Shown here: in pieces, positions 45,901 to 55,686 of the stretch
How the letters are laid out: each line of letters opens with the position of its first letter
Position numbering within the stretch: position 1 is the stretch's first letter
Position numbers and translations under genes: made by a program
Notes under the pieces: model-generated
What the model was told of the DNA's origin: nothing
Database searches by the model: none
Seen by the model: only the letters and a program-made list of their open reading frames with translations
From: Chondrosia reniformis
Lineage: Eukaryota; Porifera; Demospongiae; Chondrillida; Chondrillidae
DNA length: 64,000 nt
Reading direction: 5' to 3'
NCBI GenBank assembly: GCA_947172415.1
Contig: OX359196.1
Location: 6,015,901 to 6,079,900, forward strand

Positions 45901-48900
45901 CTTTTTATATATCCTTTTAAACCTTGATTATCCAGTCACCTATCTAGTGTGCAGGTAGATAGGTGATATGATTAGGAAGGTTTCATTGTAGACTTAAATA
46001 GATTCAAGACTACTTGCCATCGAGCAATATACGTACAGATCAACATTACTATATTTACCAGTATTCCCTACCTTTTTGGCCAAGCAAAGAGTCCTGAGAC
46101 CTAATTTTGCATAGAGATTCAGATGATGTTCAGTGGCATTTGTCGGATCATTCGTATCACCGTCATCAACACAGAAGGCCTCAGTGTTGTCACTTCCTTG
46201 GGAAGGTGATTGGTTCAACTTATTAAGTATTGCTGAGTCAGCACCCTTGGAATACATGATTATGTCACTTGTCCCAACCTCTTGAACGATGACAGACATC
46301 ATCTTACGCTCGCTATCAAATGGCAGCACTTGCAGGACATCATATTCTACCACTCCTTGATAGAGGGTCAGAATAACCACTTTATTTTGACTCCGATGCA
46401 GCAACGCATAGCCATAGTTTCTGGCAGCCTAAGGAAAATGAATAAGTGGGTAGAGTAGTAGATGGATGGATGGATGGATGGATGGATGGATGGATGGATG
46501 GATGGATGGATGGATGGATGGATGGATGGATGGATGGATGGATGGATGGATGGATGGATGGATGGATGGATGGATGGATGGATGGATGAATGGAAGGGTT
46601 CATGGGTGGATTAGAAGATGGTCAGATGATGGATGAATGAGCAGATGGGTGAATGGGTATGTGGGTGGATGGCCATGGGTGAATGGTGAAAGGGTGGATT
46701 GATAAATAGATCGTACATTAACTAAAGCTAGTTCATCCGGCGACTCAGCCTCATAAACCAATGAATCAAGGTCACAATGACCTACAATTTCTTCTACTTG
46801 TTCCAGCATAGTTTGAGGCCAAGCAGGACACTTAACTGCTGCAGGTTGTAATGTTTGTGACTTTGGTACATCTGTCTCAGCTCCAGAATCACAATCCATT
46901 TTGGAATCAGAATCAGACTGGTAATATTGACATGTCCCTGGTAGTGTAGTTTGAAGAAAAGTGTCTTGACTGTTGTTATCACACAACTCTTCTGGATCTT
47001 GACTGGACGAGATGGGATTATATAGTCGGGACTGAAAATTCTGAAGAGTATTTTGTAGGTTTTGAACCTTAGAGTGAATATTGTGATAGGTGGATTGTAA
47101 GTTGGTTTGAATGCGTAGTTGGAGGTTTTGCAAAGAGATATTCAGTGCTTGTAGCGTGGTTCTAAGACTGATCATAGAGGAGTACATACTTCTGCTATTC
47201 TGCAGTAGGTTCAGTTCCCCGGCCTGGAAGGAGTGGTCAGACACTACAACACTGTTACAGAGCGTCATGGTTAACATGAAATCATTGACGCATGGGACTG
47301 GTTGCATATTGAGTTTTCCAACTTTGGCTAACAGCTCCTCATCAAGATAAAACTCAAGCAGAGTCTTTTCCTACAAGAAGCAGTGAACATAAGGAAAAAT
47401 TAGTCAAGCAAAAATAGGCAATAACAACTCACTAACACACCACAGATGCTATTACGTATCTGGTTAGCCATGGCAAAAGGAAAATTAAATTCAATGAAAA
47501 TTGTGACTGGAATGCTTACCAGATATATACGTAGAGTATGTATGCAACAAAGACCACAATATTTGATGACTTAATAGATCCCATTGCACATACAACCTCT
47601 ATATGCAGAGCTATATGATAGGGGTCCCTATTCCATGTCATCTTAAACTCCCAGAGAAGTTTAAATTAATTAAACTGATAAATTGAATAGATTAGAAGTT
47701 ATAAGAATTATAACAGCTTTCAAATAAAATGTTGACACTTGTTAAACTATAGCTATGTCGTATATAACCATTGTATGTGATGGATTAGGACTTCCGACCT
47801 GTGTATACTTAAAAGACAGAGTGAGGCATCGCGAGTGCCCAAGAGTGGTAGCATGTACGTACGCACGCACATATGTAATGTAATGTATGCCTTCACTCAC
47901 ATTCTGGTGCGATGTGGTGAGTATGTCAGGAGTTTGTAGACCACTCTCCAATGCAGCAAACTGTGAATTTAGCCCATGAGGATAGCTGATTCCACCTATG
48001 CTACAACACCTAAATAACATTTCATTCTCTGTTAGTGTTCCTGTTTTATCAGAGAAAATGTACTGCACTTGACCGAGGTCTTCTGTTAAATTGAGGGATT
48101 TGCAAGTTATTCTCTTATCACCTTTACTGTAATACAGATCTATGTCTCTGCTTATAAAGTACACTTGAAAGACTTTGATGAGCTCCATTGTAATGTAGAG
48201 GGACAGTGGTATTATAACCTATATACAGTACAAGTTACAATATACTAAGGTAATCTAATAATATAATATAATATAAATAATTCATATGGCTCCAAGAAAG
48301 GACCTAGCAACAGAATGGGCATAGTATCATAAATTTAGGGTATAGAACTTATTTTAAATTATATACACACGCAAACAAGCTCCTATGATTGTAATTGTGC
48401 AATCCAAGTAATAGAAATGCAAAGTGCATAGGACTATGAGAATTTAGTTACATAATATGGATTTTAATTTCATATAAAAATCAGATCAATTTCAGACTAC
48501 ACCCACTAATTATGTACATAATCAAATGAAAACTACACACACATAAGGCTTACAGATAATTAATCAGTTTAACATACGTACACGCAATCTTCTACCAAAC
48601 CAATTTAATACATCTCCCATACTTATGGAGTAAGAATCTCTTCTAACTACCTTAAATCTGTCTTTTGTGTTAGACGGGTCATGCATGTTTCACTGAAAAG
48701 ACCCACATGGTGGGCGTGTCCAACCACAAAAGACCCACATGGTGGGCATGTCCAACCACAAAAGAATTACCAAACTGTGTTTCTAGATGCTCAAAAGTCA
48801 AAAGATGATCCACCTACAAGTCTCTTACAATTGTTCCTTAATGGTTTAGCTGGCACATAAGTATGCAACTAGTTCTGACTGAGCAGCACTCACTTGCAGT

Positions 48901-51212
48901 ATCACTATCATGCTCCAAAACCTGATAAATCCTTCCCACACAGCATTTTCATTGAAAGGAAAATATGGCATTTCTTTGTAATTGGAAGACCATATACTAC
49001 TTCCTAGAAATAACATATAACACACATACACATAAAATATATAGACACTTATCAAATTTGAGAAATGACACTGCAAATAACTACCTATGGCCCCTCCAAT
49101 ACAGAGTATGAGGAGAATGATTCCACAACTGAAAATTTCCCAGTTCATGTCTCTCTCCAATTTGCTCCGTTTTGAGCGTGGTCCATTATTATTCAGCATG
49201 GCCTTAGTCTCATGTCCTGCATACATAACCACACCCACAACTTCCTCAGTATTCCGAAGGGTGCAGCCTCTCAATAATAAGTTAGCTGAATTGATGGAAA
49301 TTCTACTGCCATCCTGTTGTTCACTGTAATAAGGAAGGAGTACCAAACTAATTACGCTTAATTTTATATTCAATTTCATATTCAATTTCATACATACACT
49401 ATCTACATAAAAATAATTATTATACCTTTAAAATGTAAGTATATATATATATTTCATAATTTCAGAATGCATTCAACTTGAATTATTAATGGATTTCAAT
49501 TTCATGAAATATCAATTTCTCAGGCTGCGCACATAAAGCAAAGTGAAGCTTGTCCGTATTCACTTATAAGGCTTACAGATATCCTGAGAAATCGCTGGTC
49601 TTGCTAGGCTGATTGCAATGTATTTCTCCAGTCATCCCTTCTGGTAAGAAAATTCCTGATTGTGATGTATCCTTGACCGTATGTCTAACTTTCAGTGTGG
49701 TTTCTCCATCCAAGTTGGCTGTTTCGACATAGCATATACCTTCTGGTTCACTGCTGTGAAGTAGTACTATGTCTGCGGGTATTACTTCATTGCAAACTAC
49801 CCTCAGGAAATCACCCAACCTCACATTCTTCCATTGAGACTTATTGTAGGTCTGCTCCTTCCTATAATATGTTATATGCTTTTATATACATTTTATATAT
49901 TTTATATACTGTATGATATATATAGTATATATGCCATGGCCATGGCCATATAATATATACTAAAGATTATATTTTCACAAGCTCAACATATATTGCAGCG
50001 CCACCTTACATGGCTGGTAATGTTAAGTTGTAAAAATTATGCCCTGCAATATGTAAATACGTATGTAACATCAATTGTTTGGCTAAAATCACAGAATTAC
50101 AATGACATGCAAATAAACTAGTTTATACCACAGAAACTTCATAAAAGAAAATATTGCAAATTGAATAAGAAAATGGCTTCTAAAATGTTATAAACAATAA
50201 CATGGTATGTGGATTGACTTTAATATGACACTTGTCCATGTATTCATACTTACATGAGACAGTGAAACTATGTACTGCAAGGAATATATGTACACAGTGT
50301 ATACCAAGAAGTCCACACTGTTAAGGCCTAGACTGATTAAAATTTGCATGCATAATTCAAAATATACAAAAAATTATAAAATAAAAATGCAAACATTTCC
50401 AAAATGTATCGATATCTTGGGTTATGTGCTTTTGATAAGTATATAAAGTCAACTGTTTTCACGAATGATATATATGTACCTGTTCTGAAGAGGACTGTCA
50501 TATATGGAAGTGAGTACATTCAGATAGGTGCATGCACTAGTATAGTGAGGGGGGAACTATATAGATGTTGAAAATCACGTTAGAAACCACAAATTGACTA
50601 ATCCTATGACTGAAAGAAAACAGATTGAAGGAAATGTAGTAGATTTCACATATATGCACCATAAGCACTGCAGTTTGAGGAAAACTAAAGGAAACAGTCC
50701 ACCCTTGAGTTATATACGTAGAACTGAACATTTATCCATAAATGTATTATGTAAACGCAAATGTATAGTAATGTGTGCTTGCTATATATACAAAACACTG
50801 ACCAGTCGTAAATTCGACATTTTCTATTGTTGACGTCTTTGTCCGAATAGTACCTTCGTAGATCCTCAATGCCGTCTTTTATTGCAGTTATGCCGAGGAC
50901 CACGATGAGAGGTATTACAGCGCTCTCGGCGTAGACAACATTCACAGCTGGTATGTAATTTAAGACAACAACTATCAAAAAGTAGATATTGGCGATACGA
51001 TGAAACTGTTCAAAGAGATTCTTTGGAAGGAACGTCAGTAGAGAATATTTTGTTGTATGAATATTATTTTTTAAGCATCTTCTCTCTCTAGGCCAAGGTG
51101 GCCAGAAGCGACGATACCATTCCTTCTCTGGTGGGACATAAACACACGTTGTAGAGACTGTCCTGATATTATCTTCGTTATCAAGCATCTTTACTTGAGT
51201 CAAATCAGCCAT
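42951..51212 (-). CDS. ATP10: P4-ATPase phospholipid flippase, ATP10 type
   Basis: Sixteen exons (51212-50803, 49861-49577, 49323-49085, 49003-48894, 48218-47901, 47370-46717, 46428-46072, 45749-45623, 45450-45347, 45283-45203, 44985-44674, 44613-44356, 43943-43662, 43595-43491, 43348-43161, 43086-42951) give 1321 residues; human ATP10A is ~1500. Class V P4-ATPases flip phosphatidylcholine or glucosylceramide to the cytosolic leaflet with a CDC50 partner. Motifs: [14 protein letters not shown] in the first membrane segment region, [12 protein letters not shown] in the actuator (DGET), [13 protein letters not shown] (phosphorylated Asp), [26 protein letters not shown] and [12 protein letters not shown] Gln/Ser-rich insert ([13 protein letters not shown]...) lies in the nucleotide-binding domain. 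A tRNA gene and a long TGGA tract occupy introns. Confidence 0.94.
43375..43447 (-). tRNA. tRNA-Ala(AGC)
   Basis: A 73-nt cloverleaf on the minus strand: acceptor GGGGATG/CATCTCC with the alanine identity pair G3-U70, D arm GCTC..GAGC, anticodon loop CTTAGCA with AGC at 43414-43412, T arm with GATCGATG loop, and an encoded discriminator A. A box (TAGCTCACATGG) and B box (GGGATCGATGCC) promoters are present; CCA is not encoded. It lies in the same orientation inside the penultimate intron of the ATP10 gene. Confidence 0.97.
46461..46588. repeat. (TGGA)n microsatellite
   Basis: About 32 perfect tetranucleotide repeats in an ATP10 intron, with a degenerate GGATGA/GGGTGAATGG tail to ~46700. It explains the open HPSI reading frame on the minus strand. 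Confidence 0.97.
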
Positions 51213-51597
51213 ATCTGACCTATATTCGTGTCATCTGAACCTCTAAAAGTGTAACTTTAAGTTTTGAACAGTAGCGCTGCTGTTGCTGTATAGACACTCT
51301 TGGTATAACTTCAATAACGTCATATTGCGTAATTCTTAATTAGTCTCCCGAAAAAAAAAGATATTTCCTTTACTGATTGCACATGCAAATGGTGATCTTT
51401 TTATATAGCTATATATTCACTGATTCTCCCTTTTACAAGCAAATTACCTGGGCAAATTAAGCTATACTTGTCTTTTAAGCAATTATACACACTATTTAGA
51501 AATGCGCGTCTACCGTGGATATCGCGATAATTTACGATAACCACGTTCACTTTAAATCCCTAAACCACTGACCGCAATAACGACTTGGGAGCCGATC
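51213..51597. promoter_or_regulatory. Divergent intergenic region ATP10/membrane protein
   Basis: This 385-bp interval lies between two divergent start codons. TACCGTGGATATCGCGATAATTTACG near 51510 carries TATCGCGATA, a perfect 10-bp palindrome. No TATA box assigned. Confidence 0.45.
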
Positions 51598-52188
51598 ATG
51601 AACAGCATCGGTAAAATTCAAATAGGAAGAAAGGATTTGGTAGTCTTGGTATCCATTGCAGCCCTTATTCTGCTCTGTGTAGTGACAATTGTCATCGATC
51701 TTTCTATATTGGCCAAAAGTGGGAGTTGTGATGAAAAATGTAGCTCAGAAAATTTACCACTGAGAGATATTGAAAATGCACTGAATGCCATTAACGAATC
51801 AATACAGCAGTTGCTGTCTTGGCAATGTACAACAAAGCCACCACTTATACGCTTACCAACAGCGGGACGGTTTCGCTTGGAACACACGACGTTGTGTTCC
51901 CAATTAGAACTTTCCTGTGTGATTACGACAGCAGGCTCTAATTCGAGTTGCGACACAGAAGCAGTTTCAGAGCCACCGAATAGAGTAACCATAAATCATC
52001 AATGTATCGTAAAGCAAGCTCCGGAAGAAAACACTGGCTTAAGCTTAAGGATAGCTCTTGTTTCTAGGAATGGATACTACTGTCATTGCAGCGTGCAAGA
52101 TATACCCAGGACAAGAAATTACGAATGTGTTTACATAAGAACCGATTGCCCTCTACAAACTGCTATTACAGATGCTACTTTTTATTGA
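51598..52188 (+). CDS. Single-pass membrane protein with Cys-rich ectodomain, intronless, unrecognised
   Basis: A single exon of 196 residues. Residues ~14-36 (LVVLVSIAALILLCVVTIVIDL) form a signal-anchor after a short basic N-terminus (KIQIGRKD), indicating a type II protein. The extracellular part has about 11 cysteines (CDEKC, CTTKPP, CSQLELSC, CDTEA, CIVK, CHCSV, CVY, DCPL) and possible N-glycosylation sites (NES, NSS). It has no recognised domain. The even cysteine spacing suggests a small disulfide-bonded domain, perhaps a lineage-specific receptor or ligand; that is inference. Confidence 0.7.
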   Translation: MNSIGKIQIGRKDLVVLVSIAALILLCVVTIVIDLSILAKSGSCDEKCSSENLPLRDIENALNAINESIQQLLSWQCTTKPPLIRLPTAGRFRLEHTTLCSQLELSCVITTAGSNSSCDTEAVSEPPNRVTINHQCIVKQAPEENTGLSLRIALVSRNGYYCHCSVQDIPRTRNYECVYIRTDCPLQTAITDATFY

Positions 52189-52510
52189 AAGACTTGCCGT
52201 TTCAGTTTGAATGTATAATATTCTTCAACTGATCAGTTTATTTTTGTGTTGTTTTTTGTCCCCCAACTTCTACGTATGTGTAAGGAAATCTATATTTAAA
52301 ATATATGTTGTTTATGTATTTGTTGATGTATGTTAAGTTTTAAAGTGTAAATGTATAGCTTTCTGCCACATTGACATCACAGACAAGTTGGCTAATTACA
52401 TTATGACCACTTTATAAATTAATTATTAAAAGTAGCAAGCTTATACTTCATAGGAAAGCCAAAATAAGGTCTCCCCATAAACAAAACAGAGTAACTAGAG
52501 ATTGTATTAA
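52189..52510. other. Intergenic, no gene recognised
   Basis: AT-rich 3' flanks of two convergent genes. From ~52510 the sequence becomes the repeated downstream flank of the monooxygenase array (ACTACAGTATACAG...). GGTCTCCCCATAAACAAA at ~52469 is an inverted match to TTTGTTTATGGAGAGACC in the array spacers. Confidence 0.5.
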
Positions 52511-52582
52511 ACACTACAGTATACAGAAAACTAAACTAGATGATACGGAAAGGTTTAATGTATCAAGTGGAAAAGTTACTTG

Positions 52583-55396
52583 CTATTCCATCACTATGAC
52601 AACTTGTTCTTGCACGGCTTTATTGTTTATGCACTTGTACGCATCTGGGAAACGCTCATATTTGAAGACCATTGGGTCCTTTGGCTTCAATCTGCCTTCT
52701 TGGCACAACTCTGACACATATTCTAGAACCATTCCAAAATTAAGTCCTTCTGTGTCCAGATTAACCTTATAAAATGGAACATCAGGGGGAAATTGTGGAA
52801 GTGCTGGGGTATCTTCTGGATTGAAATAAGTGATAATATCCAGGACCACATCATAGTCGTGCCGCAAAATTTCCACAAAGTTCTCTTGCCTGTAGCTCAC
52901 AATGACATCGGCACCAAGCTGACGCACAAACTCAATGTTGTCTGTAGAACAAGTGGTTGTCACACTAGCTCCCCAAGCCTTAAGAAGCTGGATGGCAAAA
53001 CTACCCACACCACCGGATCCACCGTGAACTAGAACTTTCTTGCCAACGGCATTTCCTTCATTCAGTCCGGCTCTCTTCACAAGAGCTGACCAAACTGTGC
53101 AAGACACCCAAGGGAGAGAGGCAGCACCCACAAAGTCAACATTCTTTGGCTTTAGAGCTACTACATCAGTAGTGGCCACTACATACTGAGCTTGGGCCCC
53201 ACCAGAGGGAAGATGAAGGTACACTTCATCACCTGGTGCAAAGGCGGTGATGTCATTACCGACTGCTACCACCTCTCCAGCACATCCGTAGCCCAGGGCT
53301 AATGGAAGGGAGGACTCTGATACATTTGGTGCAAGACCTTTGCAGGTATGCAGGTCGGCTTGGGTTACCGAAGTTGCTCTGACACTCACTAGGATCTCCC
53401 TCCTCCCGAATGTGACCACTCTCTTTGGCTCCATTTTGACAACTTCTGAAGGCTCTCCAAACTGGTGCATCACAATGCCCTTGTGTCTGGCTACCTGCGT
53501 CCGATCCTCCTTCCTAGAAAAGATGGCACTTAATCCCACAAAGAGTGATGCAGCCACCACTGTAAGAAACAGGACTGCTCCTGGACTGGTTCCAAACAAT
53601 GCCACAGCACTTACACTAACCAGTGGAACTGCTAGCCACTTCATTGATCTGAAGAGAGCCTTCTCAGGTCGAGAGAACCACGGCAGCAAGCGTCTTGGGG
53701 GATTATTACCAACAAGTGTGTCAATCAACCGTTTGGCTCTCTCTGTGGATGGTTCGGTATCTGACCTCCAACCAACCACAGCATCCGGTCTAATCAGGTA
53801 ATACTTCTTAGGATATGCCCTTCTAATTGCGGGGGTTGACTCCATGACATGAACTGAGAGTGGGATGGCTCTTCTCTGAAACTCTCCTTGAAGCTGAAAA
53901 CAGGCTTCCTTGCTGTCCTCTAAAATGAGAAGAACATAGCTCTTGCCAAACAGGTCGTAGATTGTTTCCAGGCTTTCAGTTTCCACATGTGGGGCTCGTC
54001 TACCTGGGCCGTCTAAAGGAATAAATGGATCCTTTGGCTCTGGATCATCTCCTCTCAATTTACCCTCATCATAAACAACAATATTGGATCTGTCATAATA
54101 GAAAGCAAGGACAGTTTGAGCTAGTCGAATGACTAGACTTTTTTTAACAAAGGCCTGGCTTAATTTCCTCACAATGTAGGAGATAATAGGAGTACGCATG
54201 ATGATTAAAACAAACTGCCATACAACAGCAGCTTGTCTCACTCCACCAAACTGGAGGGCAACTTCTTGAACTGTCTGCTCTGCAATACCTCCTCGTTCCC
54301 TGTGGTAGGATTCCAGGAGGTGTGGCCCTCCCCACCCATGTAACATTGCAGCAAGTTTCCAACCCAAATCTGTGGCATCTCCAATGCCAACATTCATCCC
54401 CACTCCTCCAGCCGGAATCCACTGGTGAGCTGCATCTCCACAGAGGAACACATTGCCTTTGTGAAACTTTGTGGATACCACTGCATGTGCTTTCCAAGGA
54501 TAGCAAGCAAGAACCTTAAAATCAATCTCCTTTCCAACTATGGAGTGTAAGATAGGCCGGGGATCCCTGAATAGTGGATGGTTCTCATCAATTTCTTCTG
54601 CTCCAAGTAGCACCTGCACCATGAATTTACACTCTTTGGGATAAAATGCTGCAATTAGGGCTAAATAATCCTTAGTGATAAACCCACCTAAGCCTACCTT
54701 GTCTTGTACTATGTCTAAAAGCTCGGGAGATTGCACATAAATGGCTAGAACTTTCTGGATAACAAACTTCCCATATTGAACGATCCCTAAACTCTTTCTG
54801 ACTGCACTTCTCCCTCCATCACAGCCTACAAGGTAACGAGCTCTTATAGTCTTCTCTTCAGGAGCTTCAGAATCTTTCATTGCACTTGCTTTCTGAATGA
54901 TTGCTGTAACACCATTCTCATCTTGATCAAATGATACCAACTCCCACTCTCTCAGGAAGGTGACTTCGGGTGAAGACTTCACTTTGGCTTCCAAAACTGG
55001 TTCCAATGCAAACTGTGGAATTATCATGGGAATTTCTCCAGAACATCCAGATTCGAAATATAATAGCTTCTTGTTTGGAAGCTTGTCCTCAACCTCTCCC
55101 CAGCTATCTAAATCCAAGGCAAAAATCTCTTGTCCCTGATACACTTGTGTGCCAAAAGAGAATATCTGCTTTACATCTCGAGGGTAAGATACCTTCCTGA
55201 TCGCAGCTGTAAGCCCCAATCGACGGAAACTTTCCATCGAACGGACAGTAACATTAAACGCTCTTGGTAGTACGGTACAGCAGGAGCTACGTTCCACTTG
55301 AATGCAGCGGACGCCATGGTAAGCCAATTCCGAAGTCAGCGTTAAGCCAACGGGACCTGCTCCAATCACCAACACGTCTGTCTCAACACGTTCCAT
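52583..55396 (-). CDS. FAD monooxygenase-MDR oxidoreductase fusion, copy 1
   Basis: One exon, 937 residues from the ATG at 55396 (an upstream in-frame TTG is ignored). Residues 1-375 are an FAD-binding aromatic hydroxylase (PheA/MhpA type): GAGPVG at 12-17, the second FAD/NADPH motif GCDGG at ~191 and the FAD ribityl motif CGDAAHQW at ~319-326. Residues ~455-550 match the thioredoxin-like C-terminal domain of such hydroxylases (PGRRAPH, IYDLFGKSYVLL, YYLIRPDAVVGWR). Two hydrophobic segments lie at ~586-625. Residues ~640-937 are a zinc-free MDR quinone reductase-like domain with NADPH loop HGGSGGVGS at ~791. The MDR C-terminus is short. The likely reaction is hydroxylation of an aromatic or polyketide-like substrate plus NADPH-dependent reduction; substrate unknown. 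Distinct residues (GGFITKDYLALIAAF, AVVWQFVLIIMRT) separate it from copies 2-3. Confidence 0.9.
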   Translation of the reverse strand: MERVETDVLVIGAGPVGLTLTSELAYHGVRCIQVERSSCCTVLPRAFNVTVRSMESFRRLGLTAAIRKVSYPRDVKQIFSFGTQVYQGQEIFALDLDSWGEVEDKLPNKKLLYFESGCSGEIPMIIPQFALEPVLEAKVKSSPEVTFLREWELVSFDQDENGVTAIIQKASAMKDSEAPEEKTIRARYLVGCDGGRSAVRKSLGIVQYGKFVIQKVLAIYVQSPELLDIVQDKVGLGGFITKDYLALIAAFYPKECKFMVQVLLGAEEIDENHPLFRDPRPILHSIVGKEIDFKVLACYPWKAHAVVSTKFHKGNVFLCGDAAHQWIPAGGVGMNVGIGDATDLGWKLAAMLHGWGGPHLLESYHRERGGIAEQTVQEVALQFGGVRQAAVVWQFVLIIMRTPIISYIVRKLSQAFVKKSLVIRLAQTVLAFYYDRSNIVVYDEGKLRGDDPEPKDPFIPLDGPGRRAPHVETESLETIYDLFGKSYVLLILEDSKEACFQLQGEFQRRAIPLSVHVMESTPAIRRAYPKKYYLIRPDAVVGWRSDTEPSTERAKRLIDTLVGNNPPRRLLPWFSRPEKALFRSMKWLAVPLVSVSAVALFGTSPGAVLFLTVVAASLFVGLSAIFSRKEDRTQVARHKGIVMHQFGEPSEVVKMEPKRVVTFGRREILVSVRATSVTQADLHTCKGLAPNVSESSLPLALGYGCAGEVVAVGNDITAFAPGDEVYLHLPSGGAQAQYVVATTDVVALKPKNVDFVGAASLPWVSCTVWSALVKRAGLNEGNAVGKKVLVHGGSGGVGSFAIQLLKAWGASVTTTCSTDNIEFVRQLGADVIVSYRQENFVEILRHDYDVVLDIITYFNPEDTPALPQFPPDVPFYKVNLDTEGLNFGMVLEYVSELCQEGRLKPKDPMVFKYERFPDAYKCINNKAVQEQVVIVME

Positions 55397-55686
55397 TAGC
55401 TTTCGTGTTAGTTGCAAGCCTCAACGTGTACATATAGCAGCTCCTTGGCGTATCTTTGACCTTTAAATAAATCATAGAATATTTCGAATTCGATAATTGT
55501 CGCTATGTACGTGGGTGTAACCTCGCCTAGGACCTTATACGGTCCTGTATAAGCTGTTTGTTTATGGAGAGACCATATTTTTTGTTTTCTATTTATCCAA
55601 GCTTACAAATTAAACTCACTACAGTATACAGAAAACTAAACTAGATGATACGGAAAGGTTACTGTATCAAGTGGAAAAGCTACTTG
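55397..55686. repeat. Array spacer 1
   Basis: This 290-bp spacer between copies 1 and 2 is almost identical to the spacer at 58501-58796. It contains the promoter of copy 1 and the 3' end of copy 2. GGACCTTATACGGTCC (~55529-55544) is near-palindromic. Confidence 0.85.

Noticed and set aside
46382-46603. HPSI-repeat ORF
   Set aside because: Translation of the (TGGA)n microsatellite in an ATP10 intron.
55397-55417. Seven-residue N-terminal extension MQLTRKL on monooxygenase copies 1 and 2
   Set aside because: It begins with TTG, and the extension is absent from copy 3; ATG GAA CGT is shared by all three.
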